Shown piece by piece: positions 37,853 to 46,119 of a stretch of 64,000 nucleotides of DNA (the first letter of the stretch is position 1; each line of letters begins with the position of its first letter). Position numbers and translations under genes: made by a program. This DNA is from JAHEJJ01 sp965212205. Its GTDB lineage: Bacteria; Bacteroidota; Bacteroidia; Flavobacteriales; Flavobacteriaceae. The notes below the pieces were generated by a model, which saw only the letters and a program-made list of their open reading frames with translations, searched no databases and was not told the DNA's origin. The stretch is from assembly GCA_965212205.1 (NCBI GenBank), contig CBDBUX010000011.1, positions 744,001-808,000 of the forward strand. Reading direction: 5' to 3'.

Positions 37853-38524
37853 CTAAACCATATAGGCCATAATTATACCCAGGATGATCACAAACAATTT
37901 CCTGGCATTTACCTGATGTCCTTTAGAACTCTCAAATAGGATAACCGTGGATATGTGAAGAAACACACCTATCACCAAAGCCAGCAGTGGTGCCTCATAT
38001 TGTTTTATCAGACTAAAGTTCTGGGCGATAAAACTACCTAATGGTGTCATGAGTGAGAACAATAATATGATACCTAAACTCTGATATCTTTTTAGATTCA
38101 GGTCGATCAGAAAAATACTCAAGACCACCGTTACCGGGATTTTGTGAATAATAATCCCCACTACAATAGGTTCGTAACTTTCAATAGGTATTCCTTCAAG
38201 CAATGCATGAATACAAAGGCTGATAAATATTAAGATCCGGGTACCGCCTTTTCCTGAGGAATGCGGACTATGTCCATGTTCTAAGCCCTGAGAATAAAAT
38301 TCGAGGAATACCTGCAGTAAGATCCCCAATAAAATGAAGATGCCAATAGTCTTATGATCTGCAGTACGATATACGGACGGAAGTAATTCGAAGATGGTCA
38401 GAGCCAAAAGAAAAGAACCGCTAAAAGCCAGCAATAGCCTAAGCACATATTGGTTCTTAATTTTAAAGCTAAGGACAAAAAGATAACTCAGCCATACGGC
38501 TAGAATGAGTAGTATATAGACCAA
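37853..38524 (-). CDS. ZIP family divalent metal transporter
   Basis: A 223-residue, about eight-helix membrane protein. The ZIP signature motifs are CIHALLEGIPIES (helix IV His and Glu) and IIHKIPVTVVLSIFLIDL (helix V His), which form the metal path. A histidine-containing loop lies before them (GLEHGHSPHSSGKGG), typical of ZIP cytoplasmic loops. Probably imports zinc or another divalent metal. Convergent with the hemolysin III-like gene and divergent from the THUMP methyltransferase gene. Confidence 0.85.
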   Translation of the reverse strand: MVYILLILAVWLSYLFVLSFKIKNQYVLRLLLAFSGSFLLALTIFELLPSVYRTADHKTIGIFILLGILLQVFLEFYSQGLEHGHSPHSSGKGGTRILIFISLCIHALLEGIPIESYEPIVVGIIIHKIPVTVVLSIFLIDLNLKRYQSLGIILLFSLMTPLGSFIAQNFSLIKQYEAPLLALVIGVFLHISTVILFESSKGHQVNARKLFVIILGIIMAYMV

Positions 38525-38602
38525 GGGATCAGAATTGTTCTGTTATATTTCCGAATATGGCGTTAAAATTAGTTTATTTTAGCGGGATTCTAGTAGGAAG
38601 CT

Positions 38603-39766
38603 ATGGAGAAGAATTTTAAAATGATCGCAAAGACCTTCTATGGTTTCGAAGAAGTTCTGGCCGCGGAGCTTAGAGCACTAGGTGCCTCTGAGGTTTCTGC
38701 GGGTAATCGAAGCGTTGCTTTTGAAGGTGATAATGGCTTTATGTACAAGGCTAACCTCTGTCTAAGGACTGCATTACGTATTCTAAAACCTCTCCACACC
38801 TTTAAAATTAGGAATGAAAAAGAATTGTATCAGAAGATCTATGCCTTCAACTGGGAGGCGATCTTTTCAACAGACCAAACGTTGGCGGTATCCGCCACAT
38901 TGAAATCCGAAAAATACACCCACTCACTCTATATCGCACAACGAGTAAAAGATGCTATCGTCGATAAATTCAGGGATCATAGCGGCAAAAGACCGTCGGT
39001 CGACAAACACGCCCCGGATGTTCAAATACATATACATATTCAGGAAGATCAATGTCATTTGTCGCTCGACAGTTCAGGAGATTCCTTGCACCGCAGGGGC
39101 TATAGAACGATTACTAATATTGCACCGTTAAATGAAGTTCTTGCTGCCGGATTATTGCTTTTAAGTGGCTGGAAAGGACAGTGCGATTTTATGGATCCCA
39201 TGTGCGGCAGCGGTACCATCCTTATCGAGGCTGCCCTGATCGCGTGTAATATTCCTGCAAATTTGAACCGTAAACATTTTTCTTTTCAGAATTGGAGTAA
39301 TTACGACCCTAAGTTGTTCGATATCATACTTAAAAGCTGCCTCTCCAAAACCCGCGATTTCCCTTTTGAAATAATAGGCTACGATAAGGCACCATCCGCA
39401 GTTATTAAAGCTCATCAAAATATCGAAAATGCCAATTTATCGGAATTTATCAAGGTCGAAAAAAAAGATTTCTTTAGTACCCGTAAACAAGGAGAACGAC
39501 ATCTGCATCTACTATTTAACCCGCCATATGGTGAACGACTTAGTGTAGATCCTGCCAGTTTCTATAAAAATATCGGGGATACACTAAAGAGGAATTATCC
39601 AGGATCTGATGCCTGGTTGATTACCTCCAACCTGGAGGCGCTTAAATTTGTTGGTCTCAGACCATCAAGAAAGATCAAAGTGTTCAACGCCAAGTTAGAA
39701 TCAAGATTGTTACAATATCAAATATATAGCGGCAGTAAAAAAGCAAAGTATAACAAAGAAGGGTAG
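38603..39766 (+). CDS. THUMP-domain RNA methyltransferase (RlmL N-terminal-like)
   Basis: A 387-residue RNA methyltransferase. Residues about 1-160 hold the ferredoxin-like and THUMP RNA-binding parts (KTFYGFEEVLAAELRALGA, YQKIYAFNWEAIFS). The catalytic Rossmann domain has DPMCGSGTILIEAALIA (motif I, about residue 197), ENANLSEFIKVEKKDFF, and LLFNPPYGERL (motif IV NPPY, for exocyclic N2-guanine). This matches the half of RlmL that makes m2G2445 in 23S rRNA; the second half (RlmK) is absent, as usual in Bacteroidota. Confidence 0.92.
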   Translation: MEKNFKMIAKTFYGFEEVLAAELRALGASEVSAGNRSVAFEGDNGFMYKANLCLRTALRILKPLHTFKIRNEKELYQKIYAFNWEAIFSTDQTLAVSATLKSEKYTHSLYIAQRVKDAIVDKFRDHSGKRPSVDKHAPDVQIHIHIQEDQCHLSLDSSGDSLHRRGYRTITNIAPLNEVLAAGLLLLSGWKGQCDFMDPMCGSGTILIEAALIACNIPANLNRKHFSFQNWSNYDPKLFDIILKSCLSKTRDFPFEIIGYDKAPSAVIKAHQNIENANLSEFIKVEKKDFFSTRKQGERHLHLLFNPPYGERLSVDPASFYKNIGDTLKRNYPGSDAWLITSNLEALKFVGLRPSRKIKVFNAKLESRLLQYQIYSGSKKAKYNKEG

Positions 39767-40002
39767 AATAAGAAACCTAAAATTGTTGCAATAGTCTGCA
39801 ACTATGCAGTTATTGCTGTATTTTTTCTAATCGTGAGAGTCTTTCTGGGCATCTCTGGCCGATAAATCAATTTCATTAGAAGTAACTTAGGCCGTCATAG
39901 TCAATATTATCGCCCTTAAACTTGGTTCGATTCAATCCGATAATGGGTTGAAAATAAAAATTAAATGGATAATTTTAAAAGCCTTCGCGATCTCAAAATC
40001 AC

Positions 40003-40785
40003 CTAGTTTTCCTCTGGGATTGCCTCTTTTGCCTTCTTCTTTTTGTAGACAGGAATCAAATAAGTTAGCGAGTAATTATATCCGACTCCAAAACTGCTAT
40101 CTTCCGTAACTTTATTAAAACCAGGAATCCACAGATTTCTCATTCGATCCGATTCTTTATTAGTCACAAGAAACCCCAGCCGAACCGATGCACCGGCGAA
40201 TAGGTTTTTGAATAATTCTGCTTTCACCCCAAATACAAATTCTAACCAGCTAGCATTTAGACCACTAAATTCTTCCGGGGCCGAAGTCCCCTCCACAAAG
40301 CCTTCCGGATTCCAATAACGGTTACTATCATATATAAGATAGTTGTTTAACGTCTGACTAAATGTACTTACCCCATAACGACCACCGATATAAATAGAAT
40401 TATTCATACCATACCAATTTTCATAGGTATTAAAATCAACCCCTAATTTTAGATAACTACCAGAGGTTTCATAATCGTATATTTCGAACTGATTAGGATT
40501 GGAATCGCTTCCCAGTTTTTCAGCGCGACTCCGTTTTTCATTTCCTAGCTCTGCTGCTGCAAAAAGTCTATAGGTAATCCTGAAATCACCCATAATCTCA
40601 AATCCCTGATAATCATCATCGAGAAAGGTTCTCACAGGCCGACTAAGATCCACACCCAACCGGAGACCGTAGATCTGCCGATATTCTATGCTGTCTTTCT
40701 GATCAGCCACAGGATCATCCTGGGCCATGACCACCGTAGCCCAGAGCACAAAAAAAATGCTAATGGAATATTTCAACATGCGCAC
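40003..40785 (-). CDS. DUF6048 family protein, exported (likely outer membrane beta-barrel)
   Basis: A 260-residue protein with signal peptide MLKYSISIFFVLWATVVMAQ (start at 40785 or the Met two codons on, 40779). The mature part has alternating beta strands with aromatic ends (GLRLGVDLSRPVRTFLDDDY, DFRITYRLFAAAEL, YLKLGVDFNTYENWYGMNNS, GYNYSLTYLIPVYKKKKAK) and resembles a small outer membrane beta-barrel. It overlaps the end of the DUF6452 gene, and the order rlmD-DUF6452-DUF6048 recurs in flavobacteria. Function unknown. Confidence 0.82.
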   Translation of the reverse strand: MRMLKYSISIFFVLWATVVMAQDDPVADQKDSIEYRQIYGLRLGVDLSRPVRTFLDDDYQGFEIMGDFRITYRLFAAAELGNEKRSRAEKLGSDSNPNQFEIYDYETSGSYLKLGVDFNTYENWYGMNNSIYIGGRYGVSTFSQTLNNYLIYDSNRYWNPEGFVEGTSAPEEFSGLNASWLEFVFGVKAELFKNLFAGASVRLGFLVTNKESDRMRNLWIPGFNKVTEDSSFGVGYNYSLTYLIPVYKKKKAKEAIPEEN

Positions 40786-41290
40786 TTGCCTGAGAATTAA
40801 TAGTGGTGGATATTATTTCAATACTCTGAATCCAGTTATCACCATCATCTGAGAGAGACTCGCTTAGCTCTTCGAAATTTGCTATAAAACCGCATGCCCT
40901 GGATACAAATTCCTCACGGGTGTTATAGGTGAAACTCAAAGTATCCTGATTGCCGGTCTCAATATCATCTTCAGTGGCCGATTCACTGATAAAAACAAAA
41001 CCAGTATCGGGCTGATTGATACGAAGTGGTATGGAAATCGAATCGAGGGTAGAGCGATCTGTAAAGGTGTCTACAGAGAACTCTTGCCCCAGACCCCTTA
41101 CCCTCAAACTGCTGACAGATTTGAATTCTAAGGGGTTTTCGGCATCGTAAAAACGTATAATCAGCAAAGGTGTATCCCCTTCTACACAAATATCATCCTT
41201 TTCGCAGGAAAATAGACCTAATACTATCAGGAAGCCTATGATTAATGCCCGGGTAGGTCGATGGGCAATTGTAACAGGTTTATAGTTCAT
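40760..41290 (-). CDS. DUF6452 family lipoprotein
   Basis: A 176-residue protein starting MNYKPVTIAHRPTRALIIGF; the ATG at 41290 overlaps the end of rlmD by 11 bases, while an earlier in-frame ATG (16 codons upstream) lies inside rlmD. The start has a hydrophobic segment and lipobox LGLFSC, so it is probably a lipoprotein. The mature domain, CVEGDTPLLIIRFYDAENPL, SVSSLRVRGLGQEFSVDTF and LSFTYNTREEFVSRACGFIA, is the conserved DUF6452 pattern with two cysteines, CVEGD near the start and the later ACGF. Operon partner of the DUF6048 gene. Confidence 0.82.
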   Translation of the reverse strand: MNYKPVTIAHRPTRALIIGFLIVLGLFSCEKDDICVEGDTPLLIIRFYDAENPLEFKSVSSLRVRGLGQEFSVDTFTDRSTLDSISIPLRINQPDTGFVFISESATEDDIETGNQDTLSFTYNTREEFVSRACGFIANFEELSESLSDDGDNWIQSIEIISTTINSQASAHVEIFH

Positions 41291-42722
41291 TTTCAGGATC
41301 CGACTCTTGTGGTATGCGTTTCTCCAAAAGTACAACATTTTCCACGTGATGTGTCTGTGGAAACATATCTACCGGCTGAACTTTTTTTATTTCGTATTTC
41401 ACCGACAGCAAAGCAAGGTCTCTTGCCTGGGTTGCGCTATTGCAGCTTACATATACGATTCGTGACGGCGCTAGTTTTAAGAGTTGCTGAACTACATTTT
41501 TGTGCATACCCTCCCGGGGAGGATCCGTTATGATAACATCGGGCATGCCATTTTCGTCGATGAAGGCGTCGTTGAAAACATCCTTCATATTGCCGGCAAA
41601 GAATCGGGTATTGGAAATAGAATTGTTGGCTGCATTATGGGAAGCGGCCTCAATGGCTTCAGGAACGAAATCGATACCGATAATCTTTTTGGCTGATCGC
41701 GCCAAAAAACAAGCGATGGTACCTGTACCTGTATAGAGATCAAATACTACTTCGTGCCCCTGGAGATCTGCGAATTTTTTAACAATTTTGTAGAGAACAT
41801 ATGCCTGTTCTGAATTGGTCTGATAGAAAGACTTAGCGGTTATCTTAAACTCCAGACCTTCCATTTTTTCAATAATATAGTCCTTTCCATCAAAACATAT
41901 GACCTCCTGATCATAGATCGTATCATTTGCCTTATTATTCACCACATATAGCAGGGAATCTATTTGCGGGAATCTTGTGGAAAGATGACTTAACAATATC
42001 TCCCGTGCGGCAGGGTCGTCTTCGAAAAACTGAATAAGTACCATGAGCTCACCAATAGATGTGCGGCGGATCATCAAGGTTCTCAACAAACCCGTCTTTC
42101 CCCTTGGCGAATAAAACGCAAATCCTTTTTCCGAAGCAAAGCGTTTTATTTCTAGCCGAATTTCATTTGATGGTGATTGCTGAAGGTGGCAGTGTTTAAT
42201 ATCCAATATCTTATCCCACATACCTGGAATATGGAACCCCAGGGCATTTCGATCCCCGATCTTTTCAGGACGCTCGATCTCTTCTCGGGTAAGCCACCGA
42301 TTATCCGAAAAGGAAAATTCCAATTTATTCCGATATTCATATTGCTCAGGAGCGCCAATGATGGGAAGTGCTTTAGGGAAATCGAGATGCCCAATTCGCT
42401 TTAAATTATTGACAACCTCCTTTTGTTTGTAAAATAGTTGATGCTCGTAGCCCATATGTTGCCATTTGCAACCTCCGCAAAGACCAAAATGTTCACATCG
42501 GGCTTCAACCCTTTTATCAGAAAATCTATGGAAATGTGTCGCCTCAGCTTCAAAAAATGCTTTTCTTTTTTTAGTGGTAAGGACATCGACCAAATCTCCT
42601 GGAACAGCGTTGGTGATAAATACCGTTCTGCCGTCGGGTGCTTTGGCCACAGCCTTACCTTTGCTGGCTGTATCCAACACTTCGAGCTTTTCGAATACTT
42701 GTCTGGGTCTTTTCTTCCGCAT
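41280..42722 (-). CDS. rlmD: 23S rRNA (uracil-5-)-methyltransferase RlmD
   Basis: A 480-residue enzyme that makes m5U at a uridine of 23S rRNA. N-terminal TRAM domain (RQVFEKLEVLDTASKGKAVA to VPGDLVDVLTTKKR), then the 4Fe-4S cluster cysteines (RCEHFGLCGGCKWQHM, plus one in DIKHCHLQ), then the catalytic domain: FYQTNSEQAYVLYKIV, DLYTGTGTIACFLA (motif I), DPPREGMHKNVV and the nucleophile Cys of YVSCNSATQARDLALL, with the Gln/Asn-rich VQPVDMFPQTHHVENVVLL. All key residues are intact. First gene of the rlmD-DUF6452-DUF6048 operon. Confidence 0.95.
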   Translation of the reverse strand: MRKKRPRQVFEKLEVLDTASKGKAVAKAPDGRTVFITNAVPGDLVDVLTTKKRKAFFEAEATHFHRFSDKRVEARCEHFGLCGGCKWQHMGYEHQLFYKQKEVVNNLKRIGHLDFPKALPIIGAPEQYEYRNKLEFSFSDNRWLTREEIERPEKIGDRNALGFHIPGMWDKILDIKHCHLQQSPSNEIRLEIKRFASEKGFAFYSPRGKTGLLRTLMIRRTSIGELMVLIQFFEDDPAAREILLSHLSTRFPQIDSLLYVVNNKANDTIYDQEVICFDGKDYIIEKMEGLEFKITAKSFYQTNSEQAYVLYKIVKKFADLQGHEVVFDLYTGTGTIACFLARSAKKIIGIDFVPEAIEAASHNAANNSISNTRFFAGNMKDVFNDAFIDENGMPDVIITDPPREGMHKNVVQQLLKLAPSRIVYVSCNSATQARDLALLSVKYEIKKVQPVDMFPQTHHVENVVLLEKRIPQESDPENEL

Positions 42723-42842
42723 GGGGCAAATGTAATACTAAAAGCCTGTCGGCACGTCCATAAATTGTTCATAATATGCCAAGGTTATTTACTGAAAATT
42801 GAACTTTTACAAGAAAAGTTCGTCTCTTTGGTGAACGATCTT

Positions 42843-43379
42843 ATGAAAAACAGCAAAAAAATATTCGACGGTATGCTGGTCCTTGGGTATCAAAATGGCG
42901 ATTCAAAAGCCCTGACCATACTGGTTAAGCGCTACCAATCTGACTTTTGTAGATATGCGTGCTGGTATACTCACGATATAGAAATGGCCCGCGATGTGGT
43001 GCAAGATAGCTGGGGTGTAATAATTGCCAAATTGGGAACGCTCAGGAATCCTGAAAGCTTTCGGAGTTGGGCCATGCGGATTGTAACACGAAAAGCTCAG
43101 GATCAATTGAGATCTACCGGTAAACTCCGGTCATTTAAAAAACAATATCGCCCCATTGCGGAATACGAGAGTGATGATAATCTGAAAGCGGAGTATATAA
43201 AACAATTACATGAGGCGATTCGGAAACTTAGTTTTGATCAACAGCTGGTCCTTAGATTGTTTTATATCCAGGAGTACAGCCTTAAAGAAATAGCCACTAT
43301 CCTTGAAATTTCAGCAGGAACGGTGAAATCGAGACTCTATCACGCCAGGGAAAAACTGAAGTCAAATCTTAAATTATAA
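42843..43379 (+). CDS. ECF-type RNA polymerase sigma factor
   Basis: A 178-residue sigma-70 family protein. The start MKNSKKIFDGMLVLGYQNGD is the ATG that gives the normal size; a longer frame runs back into rlmD but has no sigma-like sequence. Region 2: ALTILVKRYQSDFCRYACWY, DIEMARDVVQDSWGVIIAKL; region 4: LSFDQQLVLRLFYIQEYSLK, EIATILEISAGTVKSRLYHA with the helix-turn-helix. Divergent from rlmD. Its tight partner (4 bases on) is the DUF6768 membrane protein, probably acting as its regulator. Confidence 0.92.
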   Translation: MKNSKKIFDGMLVLGYQNGDSKALTILVKRYQSDFCRYACWYTHDIEMARDVVQDSWGVIIAKLGTLRNPESFRSWAMRIVTRKAQDQLRSTGKLRSFKKQYRPIAEYESDDNLKAEYIKQLHEAIRKLSFDQQLVLRLFYIQEYSLKEIATILEISAGTVKSRLYHAREKLKSNLKL

Positions 43380-43383
43380 TATC

Positions 43384-43770
43384 ATGAAAAATAAGAACGA
43401 AAAAATTGATGATCTGATTCGTGAAACACTTTCGGCAGAAGAAGCTTCCTTTTACGATTCGCTTGAAGAAAAAGATCTGTTCGGCAAGTTGGGAGCGGTA
43501 TACCGGGGCAAGATGGGCTGGCTAAGCATCATTATGACCATTACACAGCTATTGATATTTGTGATCCTAGTGGGTTGTGTGGTGATGTTTCTGGAGGCCG
43601 ATACAACAGAAGAGCTTATAAAGTGGGGAGCTGCCGGATTCTGTTGCCTCCTTGCCGTGACGATGCTCAAACTGTTTATCTGGATGCAGATGGACAAGAA
43701 CGATCTCCTGCAGGAAATAAAAAAACTCGAACTGATTTTAGCGGCTCACATAGAACAAAACAAGGGCTAA
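43384..43770 (+). CDS. DUF6768 family membrane protein, possible anti-sigma partner
   Basis: A 128-residue protein: an N-terminal cytoplasmic stretch rich in acidic residues (IDDLIRETLSAEEASFYDSL), then two likely membrane helices (IIMTITQLLIFVILVGCVV and ELIKWGAAGFCCLLAVTML) and a coiled tail (MDKNDLLQEIKKLELILAAH). DUF6768 genes follow ECF sigma genes in many flavobacteria. By layout it would hold the sigma factor at the membrane, although it lacks a canonical zinc anti-sigma (HxxxCxxC) motif. This role is inference. Confidence 0.8.
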   Translation: MKNKNEKIDDLIRETLSAEEASFYDSLEEKDLFGKLGAVYRGKMGWLSIIMTITQLLIFVILVGCVVMFLEADTTEELIKWGAAGFCCLLAVTMLKLFIWMQMDKNDLLQEIKKLELILAAHIEQNKG

Positions 43771-43886
43771 TTACAAATAACAAGTCCCGTATTTCCTGTA
43801 TGATTTTTGTACTTTTACAGTATTGATAAGGATGATTTCTCTCCGAAAGAAGGAATGTTAAGTGTGAGAAATAAATTGAATCTATT

Positions 43887-45167
43887 ATGTCTGTATTAGA
43901 ACAGGTTTCTTCTAAGGAGGCTATGGCCCTCGAAGAAAAATACGGCGCTCAGAACTATCATCCGCTACCCGTGGTGCTGAGCAGAGGAGAAGGTGTGTTT
44001 GTCTGGGACGTTGAAGGGAAAAAGTACTATGACTTCCTATCGGCCTATTCTGCTGTTAATCAAGGACATTGTCATCCAAGAATCATTAACGCTTTAAAGG
44101 AACAGGGTGAAAAACTAACCCTGACTTCACGCGCATTTTATAATGATATGCTGGGGCGCTATGAAAAGTTTATTACAGAGTTTTTCGGCTTCGATAAGGT
44201 TCTTCCTATGAATACAGGCGCGGAAGCTGTTGAAACCGCTATCAAACTTGCCCGGAAATGGGGTTATGAGAAAAAAGGTATCCATTCTAACCAGGCGAAG
44301 ATCATCGTATGCCAGAATAACTTCCATGGCAGAACCATCACTATTATTTCGGCCTCTAACGATCCGATTGCCACCGAAAACTTCGGGCCGTTTACACCGG
44401 GCATAATATCTATTCGTTACGATGATTTAAATGCGCTTAGGGAGGCGCTCGAAGATCCAAAGGTAGCTGCATTTCTGGTAGAACCCATTCAAGGGGAAGC
44501 CGGAGTTTATGTGCCAGATGCAGATTATTTCAGGGAGGCCTATAAATTGTGTAAGGAAAATAATGTGCTATTTATCTCAGATGAGGTCCAAACCGGAATC
44601 GCACGTACGGGGCGTTTGCTGGCCTCTTGTGGACAGTGTTCCTGTGCCGATAAACTCTGTAGCGGAACCCCTGAGGTAAAACCCGATATTCTAATCCTTG
44701 GAAAAGCTTTATCTGGCGGTGTTCTACCTGTTTCGGCCGTCCTGGCCAATAACGACATCATGGAGGTGATCAGGCCTGGAAATCATGGTTCTACTTTTGG
44801 AGGTAACCCACTGGCCTGTGCCGTCGCAATGGTTGCCCTAGAAGTGGTGAGAGATGAGAAGCTGGCTGAAAATGCTGAGTACCTTGGTACTATGTTCAGA
44901 AATGAAATGGAGAAACTTGCTAAACAGAGCGACCTTGTTACCCTTGTACGCGGTAAGGGCCTGCTCAATGCCATTGTGATCAATGATACGGAAGATAGTT
45001 CTACCGCCTGGGATATTTGTATGGCCTTGAAAAACAATGGATTATTGGCTAAGCCTACCCACGGTAATATCATTCGTTTTGCGCCACCATTGGTGATGAC
45101 AGAAGATGAGCTGCTAGACTGTATCGGTATTATTCGGAAAACCATTCTGGAGTTTCGAACAGATTAA
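43887..45167 (+). CDS. rocD: Ornithine aminotransferase
   Basis: A 426-residue class III PLP transaminase converting ornithine and 2-oxoglutarate to glutamate semialdehyde and glutamate. Seen: DFLSAYSAVNQGHCHPRII, PMNTGAEAVETAIKLARKWG, VEPIQGEAGVYVPDADYF, ISDEVQTGIARTGR with the PLP-binding Asp, and ILGKALSGGVLPVSAVLA with the Schiff-base Lys. Between them is an insertion absent from mammalian enzymes, SCGQCSCADKLCSGTPE, bearing four cysteines as CxxCxCx4C, a possible metal or disulfide site. Such inserts are usual in Bacteroidota RocD. No other arginine or ornithine gene adjoins. Confidence 0.93.
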   Translation: MSVLEQVSSKEAMALEEKYGAQNYHPLPVVLSRGEGVFVWDVEGKKYYDFLSAYSAVNQGHCHPRIINALKEQGEKLTLTSRAFYNDMLGRYEKFITEFFGFDKVLPMNTGAEAVETAIKLARKWGYEKKGIHSNQAKIIVCQNNFHGRTITIISASNDPIATENFGPFTPGIISIRYDDLNALREALEDPKVAAFLVEPIQGEAGVYVPDADYFREAYKLCKENNVLFISDEVQTGIARTGRLLASCGQCSCADKLCSGTPEVKPDILILGKALSGGVLPVSAVLANNDIMEVIRPGNHGSTFGGNPLACAVAMVALEVVRDEKLAENAEYLGTMFRNEMEKLAKQSDLVTLVRGKGLLNAIVINDTEDSSTAWDICMALKNNGLLAKPTHGNIIRFAPPLVMTEDELLDCIGIIRKTILEFRTD

Positions 45168-45192
45168 GAATAAGTAATAAAAGCGATAAAAA

Positions 45193-45216
45193 AAACCCCG
45201 GTGAAAACCGGGGTTT
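45193..45216. terminator. Bidirectional terminator between rocD and rplS
   Basis: AAACCCCGG facing CCGGGGTTT with a six-base TGAAAA loop. On the plus strand it is followed by TTTGTTATTG, on the minus strand by a T-run; both converging genes can use it. Confidence 0.92.
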
Positions 45217-45235
45217 GTTATTGTTAGTAGAAAAC

Positions 45236-45586
45236 CTATGATCTGACTTCTTTGATCCTGGCCTTTTTGCCGGTAAGTTCCCTAAAATAGAAGATCCTTG
45301 CTCTTCTAACTTTTCCTTTTTTATTTATTTCGATTTTTTGGAGTGCTGGCATATGAACCGGAAAGATTCGTTCTACACCAACTGTTCCAGACATTTTGCG
45401 GATGGTGAAAGTTTCAGTAGCACCAGATCCTCTTCGTTGGATGACGACACCCTTAAAGAACTGCGTACGTTTCTTTTCACCTTCTTTAATTTCGTAATAT
45501 ACCGTTATAGTATCTCCGGCAGAAAATTTCGGAAATTCTTTTTTGGGGACGAATTCGTTCTCAACAAAATCCATTAATGAGTCCAT
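45236..45586 (-). CDS. rplS: 50S ribosomal protein bL19
   Basis: A 116-residue protein at the 30S-50S interface. MDSLMDFVENEFVPKKEFPK, then IKEGEKKRTQFFKGVVIQRR and GTVGVERIFPVHMPALQKIE are standard L19, with the basic RARIFYFRELTGKKARIKE tail. In Bacteroidota L19 often sits next to trmD, as here, with a small membrane gene in between. Confidence 0.97.
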   Translation of the reverse strand: MDSLMDFVENEFVPKKEFPKFSAGDTITVYYEIKEGEKKRTQFFKGVVIQRRGSGATETFTIRKMSGTVGVERIFPVHMPALQKIEINKKGKVRRARIFYFRELTGKKARIKEVRS

Positions 45587-45696
45587 GGCCTCAGTCTATT
45601 TTTATCTGTTTATCGAAAGCAACATTCACGTATTTCGTCAGAGGTTGAAATCAATCGAATGCAAAAATAGTCAATAAATAAACACCGGCAAGCGAT

Positions 45697-46047
45697 TCAA
45701 ATTCTTTTTTCATCGAGCAAAGGCTCCTTCAAATGCCTAATTATCTTAAAATATCTCTGGAAGAACAATACAAGTCCGGTTGTAAAGATCAGATAAAATA
45801 TGGCTGTTATAATATAAGAGATCCCCTGAAATTCGAGGAGTGCCTCCGGGCTCATTTTTGCAAATACCGCTTGCAATAGTATTCCCAGTGCCCCGGAAAG
45901 GGTAAAGAGCGAACTCCCAATTACCAAAAGTACGCTGGCCACACTTCGTTCTCGGATCAAAAGCAGTATACAAAATACCCAAATACACAACTGACCTAAA
46001 ATTGTAAGGGTGTTTCCAATAACATATAAAGAGAGGAAGGTTTCCAT
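45697..46047 (-). CDS. Small four-helix membrane protein, unrecognised
   Basis: A 116-residue hydrophobic protein with four likely helices: SLYVIGNTLTILGQLCIWVF, VASVLLVIGSSLFTLSGALG, LLQAVFAKMSPEALLEF (weaker), SYIITAIFYLIFTTGLVLFF. Short basic C-terminus (RYFKIIRHLKEPLLDEKRI). It lies 72 bases past trmD on the same strand. I know no family or function. Confidence 0.65.
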   Translation of the reverse strand: METFLSLYVIGNTLTILGQLCIWVFCILLLIRERSVASVLLVIGSSLFTLSGALGILLQAVFAKMSPEALLEFQGISYIITAIFYLIFTTGLVLFFQRYFKIIRHLKEPLLDEKRI

Positions 46048-46119
46048 TAAAATATAATTACATTAAACTTTGATAGAACAGTATTATCATCCACTATAAC
46101 AAACGCCTGGAGGAAATAC

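Noticed and set aside
39767..40002. Hidden gene or RNA between the THUMP methyltransferase and DUF6048 genes
   Set aside because: A small GTTGCA/TGCAAC inverted repeat is present but there is no T-run and no coding-like frame.
42438..42842. Longer N-terminus for the sigma factor gene reaching back into rlmD
   Set aside because: The extra 135 residues are antisense to rlmD and have no sigma-factor sequence; the ATG at 42843 gives the normal length.
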